64,000 bases of DNA from Marinobacter lutaoensis. Its GTDB lineage: Bacteria > Pseudomonadota > Gammaproteobacteria > Pseudomonadales > Oleiphilaceae. Shown piece after piece: positions 36,245 through 46,500 of this stretch. The stretch's first letter is position 1; each line of letters opens with the position of its first letter. The position numbers and the translations under genes are program-made. A model generated the notes under the pieces. It saw nothing but the letters and a program-made list of their open reading frames with translations. It had not been told where the DNA came from and did no database searches. The DNA lies in NCBI RefSeq assembly GCF_001981305.1, contig NZ_MSCW01000006.1, positions 62,001-126,000 on the forward strand. The letters are read 5' to 3'.

Positions 36245-38899
36245 TCAACGCTCCAGCAGGGCCTTCAGCTCATACAGCCGGTTCAGGGCTTCCCGGGGCG
36301 TCAGCTCATCCGGGTCCAGTGTTTTCAGGGCTTCCTCCACCGGGCTGGGTTCCAGGCTGGCGAACATGTCGCCCTGAACCGCCACGGGTTCCCGGATCGG
36401 CTGCGCCGGCGACGGGCATCCGGGGTGGCCACCCCTGGCGGCTTGCGGCGGTGTCTGGGCCGGCCGGCCGGCACCGGGAACCATGGGTGCGGCCTGGCTC
36501 TCCAGATGCGCCAGCTGTGCCTTGGCATTGCGGATGACGTCCTGGGGCACGCCCGCCAATTTGGCCACCTGCAGGCCGTAACTCTGGCTGGCCGGGCCGT
36601 CGTGCACGTTATGCAGGAACACGATGGCGTCGTCGTGCTCGGTGGCGGTCAGGTGTACGTTGACGGCGTGCTCCAGTTCGTCCGCCAGCTGCGTCAGCTC
36701 GAAATAGTGGGTGGCGAACAGGGTGAAACAGCGGATTTCCCGAGCCAGGTGCTCCGCCGTGGCCCAGGCCAGCGACAGGCCGTCGAAGGTGCTGGTGCCC
36801 CGGCCGACCTCGTCCATCAGGACCAGGCTGTGCTCGGTGGCATTGTGCAGGATGTTGGCGGTTTCCGTCATTTCCACCATGAAGGTGGAGCGGCCGCCGG
36901 CGATGTCATCGGAGGAACCCATGCGGGTGAAGATCCGGTCCACCGGACCGATCACCGCGCGGGTGGCGGGCACGAAGCTGCCGGTGTAGGCGAGCAGGGC
37001 GATCAGCGCCGCTTGGCGCATGTAGGTGGATTTACCGCCCATGTTCGGGCCGGTGATGACCAGCATTCGCCGCTTCGGATCCATCAGCAGGTCATTGGGC
37101 ACGAAGGGCTCATCCAGCAGCTGCTCGACCACCGGGTGGCGCCCCTCCTCGATATCGAAGCCGGGGGCGTCGGAGAACTCCGGTGGTGCGAAACGGAGGC
37201 TGGTGGCCCGCTCGGCGAAGTTGCTCAGTACGTCCAGCTCCGCCAGTGCCTGGGCGGCATCCTGAAGCGGCGCCAGCTCGGCCGCCACGGTTTCCAGCAG
37301 CTCGTCGTACAGTGCCTTCTCCCGGGCCAGGGCCCGGCTCTTGGCGCTCAGGGCCTTGTCTTCGAATTCCTTCAGCTCCGGGGTGATGAAACGTTCGGCG
37401 TTCTTCAAGGTCTGGCGGCGGATGTAGTCCGCCGGCGCCTGCTCCGACTGGGCCCGGCTGATTTCAATGTAATAGCCGTGCACCCGGTTGTAACCCACCT
37501 TCAGAGTGCTGATGCCGGTGCGCTCCCGTTCCCGGGTTTCCACGTCCAGCAGATACTGGCCAGCGTTCTCGCTGATGTTGCGCAACTCGTCCAGCTCCTC
37601 GTCGAAACCCTCGCGGATTACGCCGCCATCCCGGATCACCACCGGTGGGTTGTCGATGATCGCCCGCTCCAGCAGGTCTGCCAGTTCCGGGTATTCACCG
37701 ATGGTATCGGCCAGTTTGGCCACATGGGGGGACGCCACCGGCGTCAGGGCTTCCTGGAGCGACGGCAGCACCTGAAAGGCATCCCGCAGCCGCGCCAAGT
37801 CCCGGGGCCGGGCCGAACGCAGGGCCACCCGGGCCAGGATGCGCTCGATGTCGCCCACCTGTTTCAACAGGTCGTGCACCGGCTCATAGTGGAAACCATC
37901 CAGCAGGGCCGCGACCGCCTGCTGGCGCTGGCGTACCACGGCCACGTCCCGCAGCGGCCGGTTCAGCCAGCGACGCAACTCGCGCCCGCCCATGGCGGTG
38001 GCGGTGCGGTCCATGACCCAGGCCAGGGTGTGCTGGTGGCCGCCCATCAGATTGGTATCGATTTCCAGATTACGGCGGCTGGTGGCGTCCAGAATCACCG
38101 CGTCTTCGCGCCGTTCGCGGCTGAGTTTTCGGATATGGGGCAGGGCGGTGCGCTGGGTTTCCCGGGCGTACTGGAGCAGGCAGCCGGCGGCGCAGATCGC
38201 CAGTTTCAGATCCTCGCAGCCAAAGCCGGTCAGATCCCGCACCTGCAACTGCTGAGTCAGCAGCCGGTGAGCGGTGTCCGCTTCGAACAGCCAGGGCCCC
38301 TGCCGGCGTACGCCGGTGAACCCTTCCAGCAGCTCGCCGTAGGGAAAGTCCTCACTGATCAGAATTTCCGCCGGACGCAGCCGCTGCAGTTCTCCCTGCA
38401 GGGCTTCCGTGCCTTCCAGCTCGGACACGGCAAAACGGCCACTGGAAATGTCCAGCGAGGCAAATCCGAACTGCTCCTTGTGGCTGTGGATGGCCACCAG
38501 CAGATTGTCCCGCCGCTCTTCCAGAAAGGCATCGTCGCTGAGAGTGCCCGGAGTGACGATGCGTACCACCCGCCGCTCCACCGGCCCCTTGCTGGCAGCC
38601 GGATCCCCGATCTGCTCGCAGATGGCAATGGACTGCCCGGCCCGCACCAGGCGCGCAATGTAACTTTCCGCGGAATGATAGGGCACACCCGCCATGGGAA
38701 TCGGACTGCCGCCGGACTGGCCGCGCGTTGTCAGCGTGATGTCCAGCAGCTCCGCCGCCTTTTTGGCGTCGTCATAGAACAGCTCATAGAAGTCCCCCAT
38801 GCGGTAGAACACCAGCTCGTTGGGGTGCTCCCCCTTAATCCGGAGGTACTGCCGCATCATCGGCGTATGCTTGGAAAGATCTGTCTGGGCTGCTGACAT
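36245..38899 (-). CDS. mutS: DNA mismatch repair protein MutS
   Basis: Recognises base mismatches and small loops and starts MutL-dependent repair. The 884-residue protein has the mismatch-wedge motif F37-Y38-E39 in [14 protein letters not shown], the connector and lever domains, the ATPase domain with Walker [11 protein letters not shown] (about residue 630), [16 protein letters not shown] and FATHYFEL, and a C-terminal dimer/tetramer tail ([20 protein letters not shown]). The ATG at 38899 is chosen since homologues begin here; 65 more codons are open upstream to 39094 but show no family similarity. A Pro/Gly-rich linker near residue 810 is somewhat long, which accounts for the size. Confidence 0.97.
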   Translation of the reverse strand: MSAAQTDLSKHTPMMRQYLRIKGEHPNELVFYRMGDFYELFYDDAKKAAELLDITLTTRGQSGGSPIPMAGVPYHSAESYIARLVRAGQSIAICEQIGDPAASKGPVERRVVRIVTPGTLSDDAFLEERRDNLLVAIHSHKEQFGFASLDISSGRFAVSELEGTEALQGELQRLRPAEILISEDFPYGELLEGFTGVRRQGPWLFEADTAHRLLTQQLQVRDLTGFGCEDLKLAICAAGCLLQYARETQRTALPHIRKLSRERREDAVILDATSRRNLEIDTNLMGGHQHTLAWVMDRTATAMGGRELRRWLNRPLRDVAVVRQRQQAVAALLDGFHYEPVHDLLKQVGDIERILARVALRSARPRDLARLRDAFQVLPSLQEALTPVASPHVAKLADTIGEYPELADLLERAIIDNPPVVIRDGGVIREGFDEELDELRNISENAGQYLLDVETRERERTGISTLKVGYNRVHGYYIEISRAQSEQAPADYIRRQTLKNAERFITPELKEFEDKALSAKSRALAREKALYDELLETVAAELAPLQDAAQALAELDVLSNFAERATSLRFAPPEFSDAPGFDIEEGRHPVVEQLLDEPFVPNDLLMDPKRRMLVITGPNMGGKSTYMRQAALIALLAYTGSFVPATRAVIGPVDRIFTRMGSSDDIAGGRSTFMVEMTETANILHNATEHSLVLMDEVGRGTSTFDGLSLAWATAEHLAREIRCFTLFATHYFELTQLADELEHAVNVHLTATEHDDAIVFLHNVHDGPASQSYGLQVAKLAGVPQDVIRNAKAQLAHLESQAAPMVPGAGRPAQTPPQAARGGHPGCPSPAQPIREPVAVQGDMFASLEPSPVEEALKTLDPDELTPREALNRLYELKALLER

Positions 38900-39247
38900 G
38901 AGACGTGTCCGGTTTGCCTTGTTCGGGATTCTGAATGAAACAGGGAATTGTAAGGAAAAAGGGGAGTGGGAGGAAATGAAGGGGTGGATTCTGGTGCGCG
39001 TATCTTTTTTGTCCCGGCTTTCGTTCCGGCGTACCAGGAAGGGCCAGGGGCTGGCGGGCCCCGGAATTGTGCGCAACCTGCTGAATGTGAACACATCTGG
39101 TGCAAGCTTTGTCCCTGCCGCAAAACCGGCTGTTTACCTGATTTTCTAACATATTGTTTGTATGACTTTTTTTGAGTTCGGGCCTGGTGCGTGCTTTTAC
39201 GTGGGTGTCCGTACTCCTGACACTACGTGACAGACAATTTGGAAAAT
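38900..39247. other. Non-coding region between mutS and the guanidine riboswitch
   Basis: About 350 bases with no convincing gene. It must hold the mutS promoter (leftward) and the promoter of the guanidine operon (rightward). An AT-rich stretch near 39130-39180 is the likeliest promoter area, but I cannot assign hexamers with confidence. I take it as the left edge of the accessory region that splits mutS from pncC-recA. Confidence 0.5.
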
Positions 39248-39356
39248 GGAGCGCTAGGGTTCCGGCTGCCGATACCGACAATCAGAGGCAGCGACTGGTC
39301 CGAGAGCACTCGACCTTTCAGTGAAAGGTTACACGGCGGGACAAAAGCCCGGGAGG
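39248..39356 (+). ncRNA. Guanidine-I riboswitch (ykkC class) aptamer
   Basis: Three blocks of the ykkC consensus occur in order and with normal spacing: CTAGGGTTCCG (39254-39264), ACTGGTCCGAGAG (39294-39306) and ACACGGCGGGACAAAAGCCCGGGAG (positions 39331-39355, key elements ACACGG and AAAGCCCGGGAG). Paired elements CTGCC/GGCAG and ACCTTTC/GAAAGGT close the helices. It senses free guanidinium and switches on the downstream genes. The aptamer 3' CCCGG (39348-39352) can instead pair with CCGGG (39372-39376), a possible expression platform; no T run follows, so control of translation or Rho access is as likely as intrinsic termination. Confidence 0.93.
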
Positions 39357-39420
39357 ACTGAAGGCGTAATGCCGGGGGTACTCCATGAGCAACCGACCGA
39401 ACCGAACTGAGAGGTGCGCT

Positions 39421-40461
39421 ATGAAGCGACTTTCCATTCTCCTGCTCTTTCTGCTGCTGTCCTCGACAGCTTCCGCCCGCGACAGTTTCCGAGTCTGCTG
39501 GTCCATCTACGTCGGCTGGATGCCCTGGGCCTATGGTGCCGAGCAGGGCATCGTAAAGAAGTGGGCTGACAAATACGGCATTGATATAGAAGTTGTTCAG
39601 ATCAACGACTACATCGAGTCCATCAACCAGTACACCGCAGGCGAATTTGATGCCTGCACCATGACCAACATGGATGCCCTGACCATCCCCGCCGCCGGAG
39701 GTGTGGACAGCACCGCTCTGGTGGTCGGCGATTTCTCCAACGGCAACGACGGTATTGTGCTCAAGGGCAAGGACTCCCTGGAGGATATCAGGGGGCAGTC
39801 CGTGCACCTGGTGGAACTGAGCGTATCCCACTACATGCTGGCACGGGCGCTGGAATCCGTGGGACTGAGCGAGCGTGACATTCAGGTGGTCAACACCTCC
39901 GACGCGGATCTGGTGGCAGTCTACGGAACGGATGAGGTGACGGCGGTGGCCACCTGGAATCCGCTGCTGAATGAAGTGGCCTCCATGCCGGACAGTCACA
40001 AGGTGTTTGACTCTTCCCGCATCCCCGGCGAAATCATCGACCTGCTGGTGGTGAACACCGAAACCCTGGAACAGAACCCGGCCCTGGGCAAGGCGCTGAC
40101 TGGTGCCTGGTACGAGATCATGGCCGTCATGAGCGGTGAGGATGATGCCGCCAGGGCCGCCAAAACCTATATGGCGCAGGCGTCGGGTACGGATCTGGCC
40201 GGTTACGAAGCCCAGTTGGCCAGTACGGAAATGTTCTATACCCCGGCCGCGGCCCTCGAACTGACCAACAGTCCCCGCCTGAAAACCACCATGCAGAATG
40301 TGGCGGAATTCTCCTTTGAACATGGTCTGCTGGGAGAAGGTGCGCCCGATGCCACTTTCATCGGTGTTGAAACCCCCGCCGGTGTTTACGGCAATCCGCA
40401 GAATATCAAGCTGCGCTTCAATCCGACCTACATGCAGATGGCCCTGGATGGCAGCCTCTGA
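39421..40461 (+). CDS. ABC transporter substrate-binding protein, guanidine/urea-type (NitT/TauT family)
   Basis: Periplasmic binding protein of 346 residues with a signal peptide ending near TASARD (about residues 1-19) and a NitT/TauT-like fold: VCWSIYVGWMPWAYGAEQGI, NDYIESINQYTAGEFDACTMTNMDALTIPAAGGVDS. Family members bind nitrate, taurine or other small ligands; behind a guanidine-I riboswitch and upstream of guanidine-degrading enzymes, guanidinium or a close derivative is the likely ligand (inference). The start is the ATG at 39421, preceded by GAGAGG; a more upstream ATG at 39385 would put 12 polar residues before the signal peptide. Confidence 0.9.
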   Translation: MKRLSILLLFLLLSSTASARDSFRVCWSIYVGWMPWAYGAEQGIVKKWADKYGIDIEVVQINDYIESINQYTAGEFDACTMTNMDALTIPAAGGVDSTALVVGDFSNGNDGIVLKGKDSLEDIRGQSVHLVELSVSHYMLARALESVGLSERDIQVVNTSDADLVAVYGTDEVTAVATWNPLLNEVASMPDSHKVFDSSRIPGEIIDLLVVNTETLEQNPALGKALTGAWYEIMAVMSGEDDAARAAKTYMAQASGTDLAGYEAQLASTEMFYTPAAALELTNSPRLKTTMQNVAEFSFEHGLLGEGAPDATFIGVETPAGVYGNPQNIKLRFNPTYMQMALDGSL

Positions 40462-40503
40462 CCCCCGGTTATGAACAGGGGCCAGCCCCCTCAAGGATTA
40501 AGC

Positions 40504-41322
40504 ATGAAACGACTGATCAACCAGACCCCGGCACCGGTAACCCGTGCCCTGCTTGGCCTGCTGCCCTTTGTTCTGCTGGTTATTGCCTATGTGCTGGCCT
40601 CCGAGGCCCGTCTGGCTGAAAACCCGGCGGACAAGCTGTTGCCAAGCTTCACCCAGATCGGTGACGCCATTTACCGCATGGCCTTTGAACCCAGCAAACG
40701 GACCGGGGAATACCTGCTGTGGGCGGATACCGCCAGCAGTCTCAGCCGGCTGGCACTGGGAGTGCTGATTGCGGCCGCCATTGGTCTGGTGCTGGGCCTG
40801 TTCACCGGAGCCCTGCCGCTGGTATCCGCCGCGGCCAGTCCGCTGCTGACGGTGGTTTCCCTGATTCCGCCACTGGCGATTCTGCCGGTGCTCTTCATCA
40901 TCTTCGGGCTGGGTGAGGTCTCCAAGGTGGCCCTGATCGCCATCGGCATCACCCCCTATATCGCCCGGGATCTGCAGCGCCGCACCCGGGAAATCCCGTC
41001 AGAACAGCTGGTCAAGGCGCAGACCCTGGGTGCCGGTACCAGTCAGATCATCTGTCGGGTGCTCCTGCCCCAGCTGATGCCGCGGCTGATCGATGCGGTC
41101 CGCCTCTCGCTGGGGGCCGGCTGGCTCTTCCTGATCGCGGCGGAGGCCATTGCCGCCACCGACGGGCTGGGTTACCGCATTTTCCTGGTCCGCCGCTACA
41201 TGGCGATGGATGTGATTCTGCCCTATGTGGCCTGGATCACCCTGCTGGCATTTCTGATTGACCTGCTGCTGGCGGGCCTGAGCCGGCGTCTCTACCCCTG
41301 GCAGAGTAAAGGAGCCTGGTGA
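40504..41322 (+). CDS. ABC transporter permease, guanidine/urea-type (NitT/TauT family)
   Basis: Inner-membrane permease of 272 residues with about six helices and the EAA-like loop EQLVKAQTLGAGTSQIICRVLLPQLMPRLIDAVRLSLG that contacts the ATPase. It starts at the ATG at 40504 behind AAGGA. Its stop TGA overlaps the ATG of the ATPase gene by one base. Confidence 0.9.
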   Translation: MKRLINQTPAPVTRALLGLLPFVLLVIAYVLASEARLAENPADKLLPSFTQIGDAIYRMAFEPSKRTGEYLLWADTASSLSRLALGVLIAAAIGLVLGLFTGALPLVSAAASPLLTVVSLIPPLAILPVLFIIFGLGEVSKVALIAIGITPYIARDLQRRTREIPSEQLVKAQTLGAGTSQIICRVLLPQLMPRLIDAVRLSLGAGWLFLIAAEAIAATDGLGYRIFLVRRYMAMDVILPYVAWITLLAFLIDLLLAGLSRRLYPWQSKGAW

Positions 41323-42116
41323 TGATTGAAGCCCGCAACCTGTGGAAGAAGTACGGCGACAAGGTGGTTCTGGAAAGGATCAGTGTGCAGGTCGAGGAGG
41401 GGGAGTTTGTCACCCTGGTGGGTACCTCCGGCTGCGGCAAGAGCACCTTCCTGAAAATGCTGCTGGGCACTGAAACCCTGACCCGGGGTGAACTGCTGCT
41501 GGATGGCAGTCCGGTCCCCGGTGAACCGGGGCCGGACCGGGGCATTGTCTTCCAGCAGTACTCGGTGTTCCCGCACATGACGGTACTGGAAAACGTAATG
41601 GCCGCCCGCGGTTTTGCCAGGCCCGGACTGACCGGCCTGCTGTTCGGCGCTGCCCGCCGTCAGGCCCGGGAGGAAGCCCTGGCGATGCTGAAGGAAGTGG
41701 GTCTGGAGCACGCCAGCGCCCTCTATCCGGCGGAACTGTCGGGCGGCATGCGCCAGCGTCTGGCCATTGCCCAAGCCCTGCTGGGCCGCCCCCGCATCCT
41801 GCTGCTGGATGAACCCTTCGGCGCCCTGGACCCGGGCATCCGGGCGGACATGCACGAGCTGGTTCTGCGCCTCTGGCGGGAATACAAGCTGACCGTCTTT
41901 ATGGTGACCCATGACCTGAAGGAGGGGTTCTATCTGGGCACCCGCCTCTGGGTGTTCGACAAGGTGCGTCACGATCCCCAGGCCCCGGACGCCTATGGAG
42001 CATCCATCACCTACGACCTGCCGGTCGGGCAGGTGGACAGAAGCACACTGGATGAAATTGACCGTGATCTCACACTGACAGCGAAAGAAACGGAAAAGCA
42101 CTATGAAAATCACTGA
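41322..42116 (+). CDS. ABC transporter ATP-binding protein, guanidine/urea-type
   Basis: ATPase of 264 residues: Walker A GTSGCGKST (about 37-45), Q-loop FQQYSVFPHMTV, signature LSGGMRQRL, Walker B ILLLDEPFGALDP and the H-loop VTHDLKEG. A C-terminal extension of about 50 residues is typical of the urea-carboxylase-linked transporter ATPases. The ATG at 41322 shares its A with the permease stop codon, and the 3' end overlaps the next gene by 14 bases, showing tight coupling. Confidence 0.92.
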   Translation: MIEARNLWKKYGDKVVLERISVQVEEGEFVTLVGTSGCGKSTFLKMLLGTETLTRGELLLDGSPVPGEPGPDRGIVFQQYSVFPHMTVLENVMAARGFARPGLTGLLFGAARRQAREEALAMLKEVGLEHASALYPAELSGGMRQRLAIAQALLGRPRILLLDEPFGALDPGIRADMHELVLRLWREYKLTVFMVTHDLKEGFYLGTRLWVFDKVRHDPQAPDAYGASITYDLPVGQVDRSTLDEIDRDLTLTAKETEKHYENH

Positions 42117-42819
42117 ATACACCACGGAAATTGCACCGGGTGGCCACTGGTCACTGCGGCTGCGCAGAGGCACCCGGATGCGTCTGACCGATCTGGAAGG
42201 CGGCGCCAATGTGGGCATGCTCTTCTACAACCCGGAAAACCTGCTGGAGCGCTATAACGCGCCGGACACCCTCAAATGCCAGCACACCTTCAGGCTGACC
42301 CGGGGCAACTGCCTCTACTCCGACATGGGGCGCATCTTCGCGTCCATTGTGGAGGATACCCTGGGCTGGCATGAAACCGTCTGCGGCAACAGCCGGGCGG
42401 ATCAGGTGGCTGAGCGCTGGGGCCAGCGGGATTATCAGCACGACCGCAATGACTGGCATCAGAACGGCCATGACGCCTTTCTGGTGGAGCTGGCCAAGTA
42501 TGGCCTGGACCGTGCCGACATGGCCGCCAATGTCAACTGGTTCAGCAAGGTGGTCACCGATGCCGACGGCAATATGCGTCTGGTCGAAGGCCACAGTACG
42601 CCGGGCAGCCAGGTCACCCTGAGATTTGAGATGGACACCCTGGTGCTGCTGCACACCTGTCCGCATCCGCTGAATATGGCAGACAGCTACCCGCGCAAGC
42701 CGGTCCGGATAGAGCTGGGCCGGGCAGAGCCGGTCAGGGAGGATGATATCTGCCTGAACCACTGTCCGGAAAACCGCCGCGGCTTCCAGAACAACGCACT
42801 TTACTACTTCGGCCAGTGA
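42103..42819 (+). CDS. Urea-amidolyase-associated protein 1 / carboxyguanidine deiminase subunit
   Basis: DUF1989-type protein of 238 residues, long called urea amidolyase-associated protein 1. In guanidine-degrading bacteria the two DUF1989 proteins form carboxyguanidine deiminase (CgdAB), which removes ammonia from carboxyguanidine to give allophanate. Visible conserved elements are [26 protein letters not shown].. followed by [34 protein letters not shown] and the cysteine-bearing LHTCPHPLN near the end. It overlaps the ATPase gene by 14 bases and the partner subunit follows 10 bases later. Confidence 0.88.
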   Translation: MKITEYTTEIAPGGHWSLRLRRGTRMRLTDLEGGANVGMLFYNPENLLERYNAPDTLKCQHTFRLTRGNCLYSDMGRIFASIVEDTLGWHETVCGNSRADQVAERWGQRDYQHDRNDWHQNGHDAFLVELAKYGLDRADMAANVNWFSKVVTDADGNMRLVEGHSTPGSQVTLRFEMDTLVLLHTCPHPLNMADSYPRKPVRIELGRAEPVREDDICLNHCPENRRGFQNNALYYFGQ

Positions 42820-42829
42820 GGAGACGATC

Positions 42830-43471
42830 ATGCTGACAGAAAGTACACGCCTGCCGGAACAGGCCTCTGCCCGCCACACTGTCCCCGCCGGGGATTACTA
42901 CATCGGTATCCTCAGAGCCGGCCAGACCTTGCGCATTTTGGATCTGGAGGGCAACCAGGCCGCCGATACCCTGTTCTACAGTGCCGCCGATCCCACGGAG
43001 CGCTACAGTGCCATGGACACCATCCGGGAACAGGGCAATGTCTACCTCACCACAGGTTCGGTGCTGCGCTCCAATGAAAACCGGCCCATGCTGGAGATAG
43101 TGGCCGATACCTGTGGCCGCCACGACACCCTGGGCGGGGCCTGTGCCACCGAGAGCAACACCGTGCGTTACGACCTGGAAAAGCGCTGCATGCACGCCTG
43201 TCGGGACAGCTGGATGCTGGCGATCTCCGAGCATCCCGAGTATGGCCTGGACAAGGGGGACATCACCCACAACATCAACTTCTTCATGAATGTGCCGGTG
43301 ACGGAAGAGGGCGGCCTGACCTTTGCGGACGGCATCTCGGCCCCGGGCAAGTATGTGGAGCTGACCGCCTGCATGGATGTGATCGTACTCATCTCCAACT
43401 GCCCCCAGCTGAACAACCCCTGCAACGGCTATAACCCGACGCCGATCGAACTGCTGGTCTGGGACAACTGA
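42830..43471 (+). CDS. Urea-amidolyase-associated protein 2 / carboxyguanidine deiminase subunit
   Basis: Second DUF1989 protein, 213 residues, about as long as its family. It is a distant paralogue of the preceding subunit: [26 protein letters not shown] and [23 protein letters not shown] align with the equivalent stretches there, and [21 protein letters not shown] holds the matching cysteines. Together they are expected to act as a heteromer between the carboxylase and the hydrolase. The ATG is preceded by GAGGAG. Confidence 0.88.
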   Translation: MLTESTRLPEQASARHTVPAGDYYIGILRAGQTLRILDLEGNQAADTLFYSAADPTERYSAMDTIREQGNVYLTTGSVLRSNENRPMLEIVADTCGRHDTLGGACATESNTVRYDLEKRCMHACRDSWMLAISEHPEYGLDKGDITHNINFFMNVPVTEEGGLTFADGISAPGKYVELTACMDVIVLISNCPQLNNPCNGYNPTPIELLVWDN

Positions 43472-43554
43472 CGGCCGGATTACATCTGAAGACCCTTCAG
43501 CGGACGACCGCTGTCGCAGCATATATCACGGGACGACCCGTGCCAGGATCTGCA

Positions 43555-46500
43555 ATGTTCAATAAAGTACTCATTGCCAACCGGGGCGCCATCGCGACCC
43601 GCATCATCCGTACTCTGAAACGCCTGGGCATCGCCTCTGTTGCCGTCCATGCCGACTGTGACGCCGACAGCCTGCATGTGCGCCAGGCCGACGAAGCCTG
43701 GAACCTGGGCGAGGGCGGGGCGGCGGACACCTATCTGAATATGGACCGTCTGCTGGAGATTGCCGCACAAAGCGGTGCCCAGGCGATCCATCCCGGCTAC
43801 GGCTTTCTCAGTGAAAATGCCGAATTTGTGCAGCGCTGCGAGGCCGCAGGAATCGCCTTTATCGGTCCCCGCCCGGATCAGATGGTGGATTTTGGCCTCA
43901 AGCACCGGGCCCGGGAGCTGGCGGAAGCGGCCGGAGTGCCCCTGCTGCCCGGCTCCGGACTGCTCACCGATCTGGCCGCGGCCAAAGCCGAAGCGGAGCG
44001 GATCGGTTATCCGGTCATGCTCAAGAGTACCGCCGGTGGCGGCGGCATCGGCATGCAGCTGTGTGAGGATGAGGCGGGACTTGCGCGGGCCTTCGAGTCG
44101 GTCAAGCGACTGGGGGCCAACAACTTTGCCAATGACGGGGTGTTTCTGGAGAAGTTCATCGCCCGGGCCCGACATATCGAAGTGCAGGTGGTGGGTGACG
44201 GTGAAGGCCGGGCACTGGCGCTGGGGGATAGGGACTGCTCCAGCCAGAGGCGCAACCAGAAGGTGGTGGAAGAATGCCCCGCCCCCAACCTGGACGATGC
44301 CCTGCGGGAACAGATCCAGCGCACGGCGGAACGCCTGCTTGCCAGCGTGAACTACCGCAACGCCGGGACGGTGGAATTTATCTATGACGCGGATGCCCGG
44401 CAGTTCTACTTTCTGGAGGTGAACACCCGCCTGCAGGTCGAGCACGGGGTGACCGAAGAAGTCTATGGCGTGGATCTGGTGGAGTGGATGCTGCGCATCG
44501 CTGCCGGTGAAGCGCCGGATCTGGAAGCGGAGCGGCAGCGACTCAAACCGGCCGGCCACGCCATTCAGGTCCGCCTCTATGCGGAAGATCCCTGGCGAGA
44601 CTTCCAGCCCTGTGCCGGTCTGCTCAGCCAGGTGAGTTTCCCCGAAGGGGAGGGCATCCGCATCGACCACTGGATCGAATCCGGCATCGAAGTCCCCCCC
44701 TTCTTTGATCCCATGCTGGCCAAGGTGATTGTGCACGCGGAGAACCGCAGTGCCGCCCTGACAAAACTGCAGCAGACCCTGGCGGAGATTCAGCTCTACG
44801 GCAGCGAGACCAACCTGGAGTATCTGCGCGCCCTGACCCGTGACCCCGTATTGCAGCGGGGTGAGGTGACCACCGCTTACCTGAACAGTTTCGAATTCCG
44901 TCCGGCACGGGTGGATGTGATGGCCGGGGGCACCCAGACCACCCTGCAGGATTTTCCGGGCCGCCGGGGATACTGGGATGTGGGGGTTCCCCCGTCCGGA
45001 GCCTTTGACAACCGTTCCTTCCGGCTGGCGAACCGGCTGCTCAACAATCCGCCGGAGGCGGCCGGACTCGAGATCACCCTGCAGGGCCCCACCCTGAAAT
45101 TTGCCACGGATACCCAGATCGCCCTGACCGGTGCCCCGGTGGACGCCAGACTGGACGGGGAGCCGGTCCCGCTTTGGCAGGTGGTGGATATTGCGGCCGG
45201 ACAGACCCTGCAGCTGGGCCGTATCCGCGAGGCGGGTGCCCGGGCCTATCTGGCGGTGCGGGGCGGCTTTCAGTGCCCGCCTTATCTGGGCTCCCGCGCC
45301 ACCTTTACCCTGGGCCAGTTCGGTGGCCACAACGGCCGGGCCCTGCGTGCCGGTGATGTGCTGCATCTGGATGCTACGGCCAAACCCGTTGCTCCGGCCA
45401 CTGTCCCTGAAAGCCTGCGCCCCGAGATCGGCAACCGCTGGGAACTGCGGGTGATCTGCGGCCCGCAGGGGGCGCCGGACTTCTTTACCGAAGCCGATAT
45501 CCGCACCTTCTTCGATACCGACTGGGAGATCCACTATAACTCCAGCCGTACCGGCATCCGCTTGATCGGCCCCCAGCCACAGTGGGCTCGGAAGGATGGC
45601 GGCGAAGCCGGCCTGCACCCCTCCAACATCCACGACAACGCTTACGCCTTCGGTACCGTGGATTTCACCGGCGACATGCCGGTTATTCTCGGCCCGGACG
45701 GCCCCTCGCTGGGCGGCTTCGTCTGTCCCGCCACGGTGATCACCGCGGATCTGTGGAAGCTGGGGCAGCTGCGGGCCGGAGACCGGGTGCGTTTTGTGCC
45801 GGTGACTCAGGCCGATGCGGTGGCCCTGGAAGCGGCCCAGAATCGTGCCATCGAAACCCTGACGGAGGTACCGGCTCCCTGGCAGCCGGTTGCGCCCCGC
45901 TCGCCGGTCCTGGCCCGCTTTGATGCCGCAACCTTTGGCGACGAAATTGTCTGCCGCGCCGCCGGCGACCACTTCCTGCTGGTGGAATACGGCCCCCAGG
46001 AGCTGGATATCCGCCTGCGTTTCCGTGCCCACGCGCTGATGCAGTGGCTGCAGCAGCATCCCCTTGAGGGCATCCATGAGCTGACCCCGGGTATCCGCTC
46101 CCTGCAGATCCATTACGACAGCCAGACCCTCAGTCAGCAGGCACTGCTGGCCCATGTCGAACGGGGAGAAAGGGAGCTGTCCACCCGGCTGACGGAGCTG
46201 AGCGTGCCTTCCCGGATTGTCCACATTCCCCTGTCCTGGGATGACGTGGCCTGTCGGCTGGCGATTGAAAAATATGACCAGTCGGTACGCAAGAACGCCC
46301 CCTGGTGCCCGAGCAACCTGGAATTTATCCGCCGGATCAACGGGCTGGACAGCATCGAGGCGGTCAAGGAGATCGTCTTCAGCGCCTCCTACCTGGTGAT
46401 GGGGCTGGGGGATGTGTATCTGGGGGCTCCGGTGGCCACACCCGTCGACCCGCGCCACCGGCTGGTGACCACCAAATACAACCCGGCCCGCACCTGGACC

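Noticed and set aside
36155..38896. Open frame of 913 codons on the plus strand
   Set aside because: Exact shadow of mutS on the other strand; MutS motifs are complete and intact.
38900..39094. N-terminal extension of MutS by 65 residues
   Set aside because: The extra residues have no MutS similarity, and the ATG at 38899 gives the family-typical start.
42103..43471. Recent tandem duplication of one DUF1989 gene
   Set aside because: The two proteins are distant paralogues with different lengths, found together as a pair in other guanidine and urea carboxylase clusters.
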